A stretch of 64,000 bases of DNA from Talinum fruticosum (Eukaryota > Streptophyta > Magnoliopsida > Caryophyllales > Talinaceae): assembly GCA_021018815.1 (NCBI GenBank), contig JAITYX010000021.1, positions 3,501,001 through 3,565,000 of the forward strand, written 5' to 3'. Both the position numbers and the translations under genes were made by a program. Below, piece after piece: positions 1-15,062 of this stretch (positions within the stretch are counted from its first letter, which is position 1; each line of letters opens with the position of its first letter). Below the pieces are notes generated by a model. That model was not told the DNA's origin. It worked only from the letters and a program-made list of their open reading frames with translations, and did not search any database.

Positions 1-219
1 CAGTTCTACCACAAGTCTTGTTTCAAGTGTTCACATGGTGGCTGCTCAATCACCCCTTCAAACTATGCTGCCCTTGACGGAATCCTCTACTGCAAGCATC
101 ATTTCTCACAGCTATTCAGGGAGAAAGGCAGCTACGTGCATATTATGAAGTCTGCGTCTGTGAAGCGTGGAGCAGCCCCTGTTCCTGAAGTTGTTGAGAC
201 TACAGTCCCAGAGCCGTGA
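1..219 (+). CDS. WLIM1: LIM-domain protein (WLIM1-type), 3' end only
   Basis: Reading from base 1 gives 72 residues and TGA at 217-219. The start includes HKSCFKCSHGGC and then YCKHHFSQLF, which are the second half of a LIM zinc finger (Cys/His ligands C7, C10, H-C pattern and the CKHH end), followed by the short tail typical of plant two-LIM proteins. Plant WLIM proteins bind and bundle actin filaments and can enter the nucleus. The first LIM domain and the promoter lie outside the window. The residues match the second LIM domain of the WLIM1 subgroup as I remember it; WLIM2 is the main alternative. Confidence 0.85.
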   Translation, partial: QFYHKSCFKCSHGGCSITPSNYAALDGILYCKHHFSQLFREKGSYVHIMKSASVKRGAAPVPEVVETTVPEP

Positions 220-1240
220 GTCCCTCATACATTATTGGATAGTATCATCTTCTTACAAAGAAAAGACTTTTGCTTCCCCATTATGTTGTATTATCATCTA
301 TATTGGCTGTTTCTGGTGTTTTGCATTCAAAATGTTCAGAAACTAATGTAAGAAGGTTCTTGTAATTGTGTGGCAAATGGAGGTTTTCATGGCCTGCTAT
401 ATTTAAGAGGGTTCATCTAAATGTGTAACATCTTGAATTATTAACATGAAAACTATGAAATATTATTACATTAAAAAACCAATTACAGATTGAATTTTAA
501 GAAGTTGAGTTGGTTGACGTCCCCTAAGAAATGGGCTGCCTGTTCATCATAGTGAAAGAAACAATGAAAGGCAAAGAGAAGGCTCAATCAAGTCGTACAA
601 GAAGTGGGAAGAAGAGCAATAGCAAAAAGAAAACCCCATCAAAAAGAAATACCATTAAAATGCTAAGAGTATGCAAAGTTATTAGAAGACTTAGACCCTG
701 TTTCTTTTAGTTGTAAAGAGTAATTAGATTATAAGTTTTAAAAAGTTATAAGAAGTTATGAGATAATTGTAATATCAATTGTAAAAAATTGTAAGCTTTA
801 GAACTATGGTCAAGGAAAGAGTCTAACTGACGTAATTATTGATGATATTAGAAGTTTTGTTACTTTATTATCTAATCATTTAAAAGGGGAGGGAATACTG
901 TGACGCACGTAATCGTGAGACAAGTGCCTAGGGAGGGCAATGTTTTTTCTGTGAATGATGTAGATTTTCTGTCTAGCATCCTTCAACTATCGGAATTGGA
1001 TTTAAGGTAATAAAGTATCTCCCCTTTTACCTAAAAAAAACTATGAACTAAAATTAAAAATAACATAGATTTATCTGCACATCCATATCAACAATGAGCA
1101 ATTTCTAACCTCTTTAAACAAAAAAATCTCAGCAATTTCTAACGGGTGGTACTAATTGTGTTATTACATAAGGATTAATCCATCCAATTTGGAAAAAATA
1201 AAAATAAAAATTGATATCATAAAAAATAAAAAACGCTTAC
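220..1240. other. Intergenic, LIM gene to PCNA
   Basis: 3' flank of the LIM gene and upstream region of PCNA. No coding frame supported. It contains a MITE-like element at about 694-811 (listed separately). The segment around 820-1020 looks like unrecognisable repeat debris. Confidence 0.6.
694..811. mobile_element. MITE-like element, GTTGTAAG family, copy 1
   Basis: Starts GACCCTGTTTCTTTTAGTTG and ends in ACTATGGTC, an imperfect inverted repeat. The interior is made of degenerate GTTGTAA / AGTTATAAG words. Similar ends and interior words occur at 53221-53417 and 61032-61242. Boundaries are approximate and no clear target duplication is seen. Confidence 0.5.
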
Positions 1241-1241
1241 A

Positions 1242-1272
1242 TTTGGCGCCATCCACTAGATTTTTTCCCGCC
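1242..1272 (+). promoter_or_regulatory. Two E2F-like sites upstream of PCNA
   Basis: TTTGGCGCC at 1242-1250 and TTTCCCGCC at 1264-1272 fit the plant E2F consensus TTTSSCGS. PCNA genes in plants are classic E2F targets, switched on at the G1/S transition. A TATA-like ATAAATA follows at 1286-1292, and a (CT)n tract at about 1348-1363 lies in the probable 5' leader. Confidence 0.75.
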
Positions 1273-1426
1273 ATTTCCCCTCCCCATAAATACGGAGGCA
1301 ACGCTGCTGGGCAGAAACAGTGTCCATTTTACCACCCACAAACACACTCTCTCTCTCTCTCTCCTTCCTCTTGTTCATCATCTTCTTCTTTTCAAACTTT
1401 GGGAAGCCCAGACCCAGAAGAGAAAA

Positions 1427-3174
<1,748 letters not shown>

Positions 3175-3244
3175 GGCAGAAATGAAGCCTAAGGTGGAGG
3201 CTGGCAATGGCAAGGCTGAAGTTGAAGTAATGGATGTTGAATAG

Positions 3245-4412
3245 TCTCACTGAAGCAAGCAGAGGCTCCGATATTTTAATCTCTCGGACATGTTAATAGT
3301 AGTCTTAATTGTAGTTTAGGCAGTACTATCGACGGGTTTCTCAGGGCCATTTTGGCATTATGATTCTTGGTCCTGAGTGAAATCACTTGGTGTAAATGAG
3401 TAATCACTTGCAATTTAAGGCAGTCATTGAGAAGTCTCCGATTTTTGTAGTTGCTCACAGCAACATGGCAAAGCAAGTAGTAATTGATGGAAAGTTTGAA
3501 TGGCAAGTTAAGATTTTTGCTTCTTAAATTCTAATTTGGCAAGATGATTGCTGATCCATAGATGATATAGTTGCTACACATATCTTCAAATTTCTACTCA
3601 TCAAAAGTCCAGATATTTCTTTTTTTTATGGGTCTGTTAGATTCGGTTTCTGTGTTTGCAGTAATGTTGGCATTGTGAATTGTTGGGAAAGCTAGAATCA
3701 TAAACACGCAGAGAAGTTGTATGATCTTCAGATTTAGTCATCCAAATGAAAGATATAATGGAGTTAAATTCCTATTTCAGCCATCCAGAGGATTCAATTG
3801 CGAGTTGTTTTGCATGCAACAACAAACAGAAGAGAGGAACTAAGCCCCAAAACGGAGGGACAAACCTTGCAAAAGAGTAACAAGTACAACTGTAGAGCAG
3901 AGGAGAGAGATTGAGAAACCGCCAGATAAATTTTGCAATTTTCACTTGAAGCGTTAACAGTATTTGTTTGGAAAGCGAATAAGAGATTATATGAAGCAAA
4001 AATCAAAGATAAAATTTTTCATAAATTAATCAAATATCCTGCCCTAGTTTAGAGCTATTAGAAAGAACGGATTGTATGACAATGCAATTCTACAACCTTT
4101 CGCTAAAAGAATACAAAATATTTCCCCCAATATAAGCCGCTTGTATGAAGTATAAAGACAGTTTATAAGTCATTACATTTTCTTAAAACAAAACCTTTCG
4201 AACTGAGAGTGGTGGTATTGCTGGACTGGAACATGCGCCAAAACCCATCCCCGAGCCTGCAGTGCATGGGAGAATCAGAGATACAAATTGCAGAAACATT
4301 GCTTTCACTTCAGGTGCACTATCAACCCTCAACCCCTTGGCAAATTTGTTCCTGTTCCTCTGAGGAAACAGGATAAAAGAAAAATTGTGTCCTTCAAACT
4401 TCCACTGAAACT
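3245..4412. other. Intergenic between PCNA and the translocator
   Basis: 3' flanks of two convergent genes: PCNA (plus) and the translocator (minus). No further coding sequence recognised. The first 100-200 bases probably hold the PCNA 3' UTR. Confidence 0.6.
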
Positions 4413-7400
4413 CTAGTCATTTGCTTCTTTTTTGGCTTCACTGTAGAGGATGACTCCAAAGACCGTGAGTGAATAACCAAGCATCCCAGTAACTGAGACA
4501 GGGTTTTTGAATATCAAAATTGATACTACAACAGCAACAGCACCTTTTGCATTTCCAAGAACCTAGTATTTAGAAGGGAAAAAATATCAGTTGTGGTATT
4601 TCAGTAGAACAGAATTCTTAATCATCCATCATACACCAATCTAAAAGAGCAGAATGGTCTAAAGCAATGCATAAACATGATAACAAAAACAACTATGTCT
4701 TGAGGTTAACATAATAAACAAAGACACACATAAAGTCGACTAATAACATCTCAGGATAGAAAAGTACACCCATTACATCTCAAGTAAAGTGGCTAGAAGA
4801 CTATCCCAGGAGAGATTCAGAGCAGCAACAATTTTTATGCCCTGTTGATGCTGGATGCATAGGAATGTCTCGAGTGACCAAGCAATAATTATCCTAATGC
4901 CAATCAAGCAACTAAAACAATACCACAAAGTTTTCGTCCTACCACATGATGCGATTGGGTTGGATTTATGCAACCTTAACCATACAAACTCTATGTGATT
5001 TAATTTTACGGTTTGGTTGGACCTAGATCAAAAAGGAATTGAATTGGCTACTCTACAACAAGTAAAGGATAGTTTAGCAAGGCATTGTAATGTAATCTAT
5101 TATAACCCAAAGCTGAGAAAATGTGCTAAGCAATATCCAAATACCAGATTCACAAATCAATAATTTGGTTTGTTTTCATACGTCATAATTTAAAATGAAA
5201 ACCTCCAATACCTTGTGCTTATTTATCATAGGATGAATTGAATGCATTATGTGGTAATTAACCATTATGTATTCCCACATATGAAATGTTTCTTTTGCCT
5301 TCAGGCTGACCCTATTATTACGAGCACATTCAACAATTCAAAAATAAATGCTTAGAACACACTCCCTCATCAATGTTTCAAGAGTTCTTATGTGTTTCCA
5401 CGCCCTTGAAACCCCAAAAATGGACAAATTCCTTTTCTTAGGAACACATACAACATTCGTCACTCCAAAAGAAAATGGTAAACCCACCATTAACCACTTC
5501 GTTTATTAATTTCATAGTAATAGAAATACATGTTCTACTGAGACAGAATTTGTAGCAAATGAAGTCTTTAAACCAAAGATAGAAATATATCGAAACAAGC
5601 AGGAAAAAAAAATCGAAAATCATCTAGATTCCAATGGATGATAGGTTTTCGTTTCAAGGCTTACGGTGAATAAAAGCAGCAGCAATGAACAGTCAAATAT
5701 TGGACCACAGAGATTAAAATGTCCAAAAACTCCAACATATAGTCAGGTCGCACAGAATAGTTGAAAATGAAATGGTCAAACAAGCCAGGTTCATGTAAAC
5801 ATAATATGCTAGCCAGCGCTAAGTGAATATCTATGATGACTCACAAGAACTAAAATGTAGTGATTTGAACTCAAGTTTTATGATTTCATCGACACACTTT
5901 CTATGTTCAATATACTTGACAAGCATATATGTATTGTATAATATATAGTATGCAACACCTGATCATGTAGCAACCTTGCAGTTACAGCATGAGCAATTTA
6001 GTTATCCAAATGCAAAACCAAAATTTGAACTGTAATTATACAGCCTCATAATATATTCTACATTACCCTACTGAAGGATCCGATAAGTTTATTTCCATAC
6101 CTGAAGAGTCAGAGCGCTGGTGTGTTTGGTGACCAAGAAGTTGGTTAGATTCACAAAGTACGCCAGAGCAGAATTGAAAATCAGATACCAGACAATCTTG
6201 ACATCATCCCTTGCAAGGGCCAAGGTAATACCGACAACGTTTTCTTCCATTAACAGTGTTGCAGGGAGGAGAAATACAACAGCTATCGGAGCCATGTAGA
6301 GGAGGAGATTCATGGAATTTAGCTTCTCCCTAAATGTAAAAGTCATAATTAATAATATCGCATAGTCACATTCAATCTTTTTTTTTTTTTTTGGGGGGGC
6401 AGACCATCCCCTTTCATTTTGCTGCAGTGAAATGGAAACACGGTCACAAAAAGGACATTGTCATTACCCTTCAGAAGACAGCAGAATACCCTGCACCACT
6501 GATTTAAGAGCCCTGGCAGCTGTTGCACCTATACACATTATAAATCCGAAAAGGTGAAAGCTTGGTTCACCCTGTAATAAAATGGAAAGTGATAAAAGAC
6601 ATATTAGCACCAGAAAAGGCTTCATATAATATGGCATATACGAAGTACCGGTCTACTACTAGCATCAAGATCTGAACTTGACAGCCAAGTATAACACCTA
6701 ATAGCATTTGCATCAAGGTGTAAATGTTGGAGAAGCTTGAAAATCCAAAAATCAATTTTACTTGTCAAACACAAACAAAGACGGGCAACTCCTCAGAACC
6801 TCCAAGAAACAACTCAAAATTAGATTTGGTGTATTTTCAAATTCAAAATGTCTTTCCTCCCCTCCCCCTATTCTTCAGCATTTGCCATTTGGGACATTGA
6901 TTAGAAAACAACAGCATACGAATATCAACAAGATTTAAATGCTGGATAACAGAAAAAATTTCCTCCCTTTCTTAAATCAAGTAAGCTCTTCAACTACCAC
7001 AAACTTCAAAATTAGTCCGTCTTGGTCATAGATGATCCAATTCCCAAACTTCAAAGTGGCTAAATAACAGCTCAAGCTAAAGTAATTCAAACCCTAGTCT
7101 GAAATCTTGATCTGTGTATGGGGGTCAACCATTGCTCTTCATATTCTTACTACTATGATGAGCATATGTCAACTAGAAAAATAAGTTATTACTGTGAGCC
7201 TAATGAAGCTGTCCAGGGCAACCACCTCAGCTTTTCCAAGACTTTCTACCCATAAGGGCAAACTCACTAACTTCTAATCTCGTGTTCCAGAAAAAGAGTC
7301 AGTAATTTTTGAGAAGTCACATAAAGATTGCCACTTTTGCTACATTAACAACAATAACATATTGGCTAACTTATCCACCACACGTTCCATAAATTTGCTA

Positions 7401-8073
7401 AGCCCTTTCCTAAACCAATCAATCTGGACTCTACATTAAATCACAAGCTAAATATATTCTCGACAATAGACCAATTTCTTTCTAATTTCTTCATCCCAAA
7501 GAGACATTCCAAGACCCAATTTCGCAATTTGATCACTGAAACAAACAAAGTCCTAACTACCTACAGAAAACCCATCTCGAGAACACATTTTCAAAGAAAT
7601 TTATCCAGAAAAAGGGAAAAGCAGCTCATTACCCCGCTAGCAATGATGACGCCGGTGACCACAGGAACGAGTGTTATGTAGGTGAGCCAAGCTTCCCTTT
7701 TGAAGGTCATAAGATAAGCAAAAACAGCGGTGAAGAAGGGTGTGGTGGCTCCAATGGCTTGATTGAAAGAAACGGGGAGATACTTGAGCGAAACGTTTCC
7801 GCTCACAACGGAAGCGCAGAAGATGAGGCTAAGAGCTGAGATCTTAAAGAATTGAACTCGAGATCGGATGGTTTGCATAGGAACCATCTTCATCCAAGCT
7901 ATGGCGATGTAGCTGAGCAAAGAACAGGCCGTCATATGGCACATCGTGAGGAAGATCGGGTACTTGAACCCATAATTGCTGAGCAAGTACTTGTTGAGCA
8001 GCAAAACCCCAATGTTTGATGAATACCAAGCCGCAACGAGGCCGATCGTGAAGAGTTTGCTGCTGCTCTTCAT
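4413..8073 (-). CDS. Nucleotide-sugar / triose-phosphate translocator family membrane protein
   Basis: Minus-strand exons 8073-7633, 6571-6468, 6329-6101 and 4562-4413 join in phase and give 307 residues with a stop at 4413-4415. The protein is hydrophobic throughout, consistent with about ten membrane spans. It carries the drug/metabolite-transporter hallmarks: [20 protein letters not shown] near the start, [20 protein letters not shown] in the middle and [20 protein letters not shown] near the end. It ends in KKEAND, a polar cytosolic tail. The sequence resembles the Arabidopsis At3g11320/At5g05820 clade; relatives there have been reported to carry UDP-sugars into the Golgi, but the substrate here is not readable. 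Splice sites are GT..AG and the length matches the family (about 308). Confidence 0.92.
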
Positions 8074-8600
8074 CGCTCTTTCTCTCTCCTTACCAGAAAC
8101 TAGGGCGAATTGGTCGGGACCTATATTGCTGGGGCGGATCTGGGCAATTGGGGAGGTTTGGAGAGAGAAACGGCATTTGCGGAACGGAAATGGCTAATAC
8201 CCAGTCAACGGAAGTGTAATTGACCCCTTGCACTGATCTCGGGGAGGAATCTGGAGGTGAAGACAGAGGAAGGCGCATTCAGGGGGAAGAGCGAGAAAGG
8301 GATGGAAGTAGGAGCAATGTTAATGGCGACGTCGGGTGCTGAAGGGAGTGAATTGCAGAGAGAGAAAGAGAGAGAGAGGGATTTACGAGGAAGACGACGT
8401 GGTTGTAGGGTCTGCAGAGGACAATGCGGGGGTGAAAAACGCGTAGGAGTATAAGGAGGGAAGGGAAGGGGATGGGGATGGGGAAGGGGAAGGGGAAGGG
8501 GAAGGTGGTGGGGACTGCTGGGGAGAAGGGCGATGGCGATGGCGGATCGTCGGTTCTTTTTATCACCAACAACACAAACAATAATGAATGTTGAATAATG
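8074..8600. promoter_or_regulatory. Upstream region of the translocator with G-rich tract
   Basis: Probable promoter and 5' leader of the minus-strand translocator. Holds GA-rich runs and, at 8457-8521, many runs of three or four G separated by one to four bases (plus strand), a potential G-quadruplex. No plant-wide motif beyond that is recognised. Confidence 0.5.
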
Positions 8601-10240
8601 TGAGTTTCTGTTTATTAATTGCTTTTTTTTTAAGTCTTTAATTTATTTAATTTAACGTACATTTCTCTCTCTCTCTCTCTCTCTCTGATAATTTAATTCA
8701 ACGTACGAGTAATGCATTCTATTTTTTAATTTTTGCTTAGGAGTGATTCATGTTGCTCTATTCATATTTTTCTTGTGTGTTTCCCTATTTTTTCCGAATT
8801 AAAAATAGCCTATTATGCTTTTTGTTATATCAACTTCAACTATATATAACTCTGTCCAAATAAAAACTATACATGACTAGATAAGTCTACTTTGAATCAG
8901 ATCATTTTATCATGAAAAATTATAAAAATTAAAAAATATAGCCATATTATTAATGAGATACTATAAAAAGGATGAGATTATCGCCAAAAAAATTGTGAAA
9001 AATATTTGAATTTGAACTAATATCAAAACAAAAATTCCCTAATAATATTTTTTTTGAATTTACACCAATTTATTTTATTGTTAAAGTTTTCAAGACATCT
9101 TTAGTCATGTATATGACTCTCATCCACCGAAAGGAAAACAAATGGTGATACTACAAATCCCGTAATATTTTTATCATAATTACTTGAAGTTTATAATTTA
9201 TGAAGTATAAAATCAAAATATTATATTTTATAGTGAAAACACATGGCTTACATTGCAAATTGAATGATATTTTTTGTAATGAAGTTAGATTTATAAAAAC
9301 CTATTTTTTGTAACATATATGATTAAAAGAATTATAAATGTACTTGGACATACTAATTAGGTTAGATATTTGTCATTTGCCACTTAGGATAGGATTAGGA
9401 ATAGATAATGTTTATTGTGTTTGAATATAATATACAAATTAAAATTGATTACTTTGTATTTATTTACTCGCGACAATGATAAACTAACAAATTGATGATT
9501 TCATCCGACTAAAACCAAATACTATTTAAACCAAATAAAATATTAATAATTTTCTGTCCAATAAACTACTTCTCCGAAAGTGTTAATAAATTAAAACCAT
9601 AAAAAATCGAAGGGCCTATGACAATGAAGATATAGGATTAGTTCGGTTGTAGTTGTGGAATGGAGTGGAAGTGGGGAGGTCAACGTTGATCAAATAATAT
9701 ACAGTCGACGATCGATGGAGACTGTCAAAGGCACGACGCCAAACATACGACGGAGAGCGAGAGAGATGGTGGATTGGATCTAAACCCACTCATGAATCTA
9801 AATGTCAACATTTGCCCATGTGGTTTTATAGCTAATTCTCAGCTTTTCTGCTGTTTTACCAACCTCAGCTCTACTCCACCCCTGCCCCCATTGTATCTTC
9901 CTTTGTTTTTAAGCTCATCACGGCATTAATTACAATCCCAAACGAACATACTCTTGAGCGAAGTACATACCGAGCGGTGTATAAAACCACCGAGCAAGGC
10001 TGCGTCAATAAAATCCCACAGGCCTTAAAGACCGAATCAGACATCATAAACACCACATAATATTAGAAATTTCAAACACTGGTGACAAATCCTGGAATAT
10101 AGTATGACCCAAGAACAATAGTTGCAAATTTGAACTTTTAAGTCAACCAAAAGCAGATGTATACTCAACATGTAATTTATCGGATTCAAAACTTTTCAGA
10201 TTCACCACTTGAACAGCTTGATCATAGAATTCTAATGCAA
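8601..10240. other. AT-rich intergenic stretch
   Basis: No gene supported. A (CT)n microsatellite lies at about 8663-8687. The remainder is AT-rich single-copy-looking DNA with stop codons in all frames. Confidence 0.6.
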
Positions 10241-11731
10241 AAATGATGTCTGATACAGAACTATCTTGCTACAAGCTAGAGATTTAAAGGGAAAAGAAGG
10301 GGTATTTTTGGTACTCCAAACAAACGGCTTTCCTTGTTCCAAGCATCTCCACCATGGATCCAAAAAGCTCCTGCAACACACCTTCTATACATAAGTTGAT
10401 GACAACATACATATATGTAACCAAACATTTTATTTAAAAAAACACACAGCATTCCATGATGACAGGAGTTGACTTCCTCAATACAAAAATTTTAACAAAC
10501 TATCAATATTAGAGAGAATGAGAGGACGACAAAGGCAATGGGGCACTGTCAACGTTACTTGGACTCTTCATCTTCCCTCAAGTACAAGTGTCACTGGACA
10601 CTTGGAGCTGGCTATGCACACCAGAAAGTTCTTTAAAAAATTGACAAGTCTGACATGAAACTATTCCAGGAGATGAGAGTATCTAAAGTGTTGGATGCTT
10701 GACACTTCAACATGGGTAGAGCTGAGTCCAAGTAAGAGACGAGAGTATCTATAAGCATTGCAACCCAATGCCCCAAGACAACAGCAAGAGGTAAAGTGAT
10801 AAACAAGAACAGCAAGGTTCATATCTAAAGTCACGCCACATTATCAACAGCAGTACATTGAAATATGGATCTGAAAAACCATTACTTCTTCAGCCACAAA
10901 TTCGCACAAGCATATGTTTTCCTTAGTATTGGTGCACACATCCAAGAGTAGCTTACAACTGAAAGGAACCACTAGAGCTACTTAAACTATACATCTGAGC
11001 TTGCAATGTGAAGCTAATCCAACCTTCATCAAAACATCTGTCAAAATCATATTACCCTTGCAAGAAATTATTAACCACCTTTATTACTCAATAAACAGAT
11101 TACTGAAATTCTACCATCAACTGAAATAAAAAAGGTTTGTCTCAAACACCAAAATCCAAAGGAATGGATGACTGCTAAAAACGTTCTCCATAACAATATA
11201 TTATCACATCATACAAATTGGTAATCTTTGCTAGCCAACACCCCTTGCCCCCTCCCCAAAACAAAATAAGTGTAGACAAATGACGACCTCGAGATTCTAT
11301 GTGCAAGTGCCTATAACTAGAGCCTATATAGTACTCTTGAGTACATCACATCACTGTGAAGCTATACATATGAACCTCAAATTTTTGAGGAATTCTTCAG
11401 TCAGATGGTGAAATAGATCACTAACTTTACAATTCCCATAATCAATACACATTATATATATAACCTACTGCTAAATTTGAGCAAAACAAAGCATTGTCCA
11501 TTTTACACCACGAGAACCTCATTATGTCCCATCAACACCTATCTAAACGATCAATATAAACAAAAATTCCCGAAGAATGGAGCTAGCCTTGATTGAATTT
11601 CAAAATTCCGAGCTCAAAGCAGATAAATAAGCATAATCAAGCATTAGACACATTTACTTACCATTTCAAGTACACATAGAAAACAATTCAAAACATCTAC
11701 AGAAAAAACGGAAGCAGATGCATCAAGTACC
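10241..11731. other. Downstream flank of eL33
   Basis: No coding frame recognised. It lies downstream of the minus-strand eL33 gene, and the part nearest 11731 should contain its 3' UTR and poly(A) site. An 8-bp-stem hairpin word (CAAGTGTC / GACACTTG) is at 10585-10604. Confidence 0.5.
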
Positions 11732-12380
<649 letters not shown>

Positions 12381-12446
12381 TTTCGGCGTTACTGCAGTTG
12401 GGGGAGGGGGCTGCTCAGTGAAGGGAGGAAGAGTGAGAGACGACCA

Positions 12447-12574
12447 AAACCCTAATCTAGAGGAAATATATGACGGGGCCGAAAATGAGATTTATAATGA
12501 GAGAATAACAAGGATGAGGCTTTTTAGAGGGCTAGGGTTCTATTTTATTTTCAGTTTGGGCCTATCCTGGGCCC
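12447..12574 (-). promoter_or_regulatory. Telo-box and site II elements of the eL33 promoter
   Basis: AAACCCTAA (plus-strand reading) at 12447-12455 is a canonical telo-box, and TGGGCC at 12557-12562 and TGGGCCC at 12568-12574 fit the site II core TGGGCY. In plants this pair marks ribosomal-protein and other growth-related promoters and is bound by TRB/AtPur-alpha-like and TCP factors. They lie 70-195 bp upstream of the eL33 start codon. Confidence 0.7.
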
Positions 12575-12599
12575 AACCGAGGAGAGGGTTTTATTTATG

Positions 12600-13351
12600 G
12601 TTGTGCAAATAGGCTCGACGGATGAGATTCAATTTGGTGGGCTTAGCCTTTAGGGTTCAATGTCTCTCTCTCTCTCTTCCTCGATCTGCCCTGCGCTACA
12701 ACGCAGAAAAGAACGTTTTTCCATTATAAAAAATAAAATTAAAGCGACTCAAAATAAATAAAATTAATTTTTAAAAAAACAATAGGCAAAGAGCGTTTTA
12801 TATCAGTGGAAACTGACACAACTGATGTTGCTCATAGAGCCATACTTGTAGATACTTCCACACAAACTACAAACTATAGCATATTATTTTTCAAAGTTAC
12901 ATAGATTGAATACTGCTTTATATTGTACGAGGTACCCTTTATCTTTATTGTGATCAAATTAAAGTAGTCAGGGAGGCTTATGCATGGGATTCACCTAAAT
13001 GAAGCTGTGGTGAGTTTCCTCTAGTTCAAATAAGCTAGTCCATGTAAAATACATGCATACGTTGGACACAACATTTTTGTACATGCCATCTTGAGACTAG
13101 AGAGAATATGAAAAAGTCATTGGTTTTTTTCTCTTCCATGTCAAATTCATGGATTGATTATGTGCTTATTTCAAATGGTCATCATGCATTATTGGTCAAT
13201 GGTTATTGGCCTATTGCTGTACTCGAAACCAATTTGGCATGGAAATGGAAAATTGGCTGTTGAAATTCTCCACAAGTACCTAGTGAATTGCAATCAAGTA
13301 CATAGCATAAATGTGCATAGGGAATTAAATTTCAAAGAGTAACTATGCATC

Positions 13352-13396
<45 letters not shown>

Positions 13397-13487
13397 ACAG
13401 TTGAATATAAGTGGGCATGTGTAGGCATAAGCCTCTTGCGCCAACACAAGCTCAGAAAACAACTTCCTAATCCTAACTAGCGTCCTA
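12600..13487. other. Intergenic, and upstream region of DUF674 copy A
   Basis: No gene. The segment from about 13258 (GTTGAAATTCTC...) recurs upstream of copy C (18234) and copy D (21948), so it is part of the duplicated DUF674 unit. A (CT)n tract of about 30 bp is at 13360-13394. Confidence 0.6.
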
Positions 13488-14287
13488 ATGGCAGCGGTGT
13501 CAGAGACGAAGATGAGCCTCAAGTTACTGATAGACAGCAAAGCCAACCAGGTAGTGTTGGCGGAAGCAGACAAAGATTTTGTGGATTTCGTCTTCGATAT
13601 TTTGTCCCTGTCAGTTGGCACCGTTGTGCAACTGATGAAGGAGAAAGAGATGGTGGGTTGCCTAAGAGACCTTTACAAAAGCGTCGAGGTTCTAAATCAA
13701 GAGTATATGGTTCCTCATGTTACCAAAGAATTGGTGTTGAAACAACGAAGTCCGCTTGATGTTCCATTGTTGTCACTAAAATATGCCCCAAACAAGTCAT
13801 TCTATTGTTGTCCTCGTCATAAGTACTACATAACCGATAATCCAGAGATGGATTGTCCCAAATGTGACTGTCAAATGTCAGATGAGAGCTGCATATATGT
13901 TGCGCCGGAGATTTCAGCTGATACGACAACGTTAAGCAGTGCAAATGGTGGATATGTGAAAAGCGCGATCAAGTACATGGTGATGGATAATTTGGAGGTT
14001 AAACCGATGTCGCTTTCTTTGATGAAGTCTTATATCAAGGACTTGCCTGCCTTGACTCAGAAAGATGTTCAAGTTGGCCTTACTGAGGTACATTTCTTTT
14101 TCACTTTCATTTCTTTCATTTTCTTTTCTGTGTTGATATTTATAGTATGAAGTAGACGTAGACAAGTAATGGCAACTGGACTGGCTACTGTCATTGATTT
14201 TTGAAGGGGTTAGCATTGTTGGAAGCGTCGATGAAAACCCGAGCAGTGCTTACTACGGTTTTTCTTGGGATGAAGATGGAGTCATAA
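13488..14287 (+). CDS. DUF674 family protein, copy A (intact)
   Basis: Exon 1 is 13488-14087 (exactly 200 codons, donor GAG|GTACAT) and exon 2 is 14207-14287 (acceptor ..GAAG|GGG), giving 226 residues. The start MSLKLLIDSKANQVVLAEAD and DFVDFVFDILSLSVGTVVQL fit the DUF674 N-terminal motif, and KYMVMDNLEVKPMS with DVQVGL lies near the end. A Cys-rich centre (CCPRH, then CPKCDC) could bind a metal, but that is inference. The function of DUF674 proteins is unknown. It is the most diverged member of the local family. Upstream sequence is shared with other copies. Confidence 0.88.
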
Positions 14288-14695
14288 TGAGCCCACTCCT
14301 ACCTTCAAGCGTTTACTGGAATCAAGTTTATTCTCTCTTCAAGTTTGTGATGGTCATTCAGGAATTCTTCGCGGAGTGATTAGCTTTAGCTTCTTGGTAG
14401 TTTACTATTATTTATGTTGTCTATTTTTGCTGTTTTTCTTGCTGGTTGTAATTTAGCTATAAGCTAATGTTTTGTGTCACCTTTGTACTGGCGACTGGCA
14501 GTATGGTTCTCAACCATGTATGTCGTTGATAGTAGCAAAATCAAGCTAATTATTCCGTTTGCACATTTTCATGTTGCAATTTTAAAGTTAGCCTACTACT
14601 GTATCCATCATAGACCACGGTTGTAGGACATACATCTACTACAGGAGACTTGAAGTCATTCGACTCCACAACTTACTAAAATCTTTTCAATATGT
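14288..14695. other. 3' flank of copy A
   Basis: No coding sequence. The stretch at about 14558-14610 (CATTTTCATGTTGCA... AAAGTTAGCCTACTACTG) has a similar copy at about 20347-20390, so the 3' flank was duplicated together with gene pieces. Confidence 0.55.
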
Positions 14696-14699
14696 TAGG

Positions 14700-15062
14700 T
14701 ATTATTGTTAGAGCGCTCAAAGACAAACAGGAGGAGATATTATTAGGATATGATTAGGATATCCTAATCAAATCCTAATAGGAAAGATGTTGGGCTCCTT
14801 TGGTAACCTTTACAAAAAGCATCCACGCTCTCAGGCAACGACTACCTGATGCTGCCGACCACAGTAAAGACCTCTTGTTTATTTTCTTTGTCGTCTGTAT
14901 GTGTAAAAACTTTCTGCGGCCGCTCTGTTTATAAGATTTTTACCCATTCCCCTCGGGCGAAAGAATTTCTTCCCCGTGTAATCGTCCAATGTCTGCTTTA
15001 ACTTATAAGTTTGTCCAATGTATGTTCATAAGCTGTGCTCACTGCAGTTTTTCTTGCAGAGA
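14700..15062 (+). pseudogene. Relic of a DUF674 gene
   Basis: 14709-14876 aligns by eye with codons of copy B from CTCAAAGACA through GGCTCC..GTTAAC..TTTACGAAAGC to AAAGACTTG, but with a palindromic insertion, substitutions and frame breaks. After an unrecognisable stretch, AAGCTGTGCTCACTGC and what follows at about 15029-15062 matches exon 2. There is no open frame. This is the decayed remains of one family member. Confidence 0.75.
14742..14779. repeat. 38-bp near-perfect palindrome inside the relic
   Basis: The two 19-bp halves are reverse complements with one mismatch (ATTAGGATATGATTAGGAT in the left half). It sits in an insertion flanked by AGGA on both sides relative to the intact gene. 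Confidence 0.85.

Noticed and set aside
10585..10604. Short perfect hairpin CAAGTGTC..GACACTTG
   Set aside because: An 8-bp stem is expected by chance in a 64-kb window and nothing around it gives it a role.
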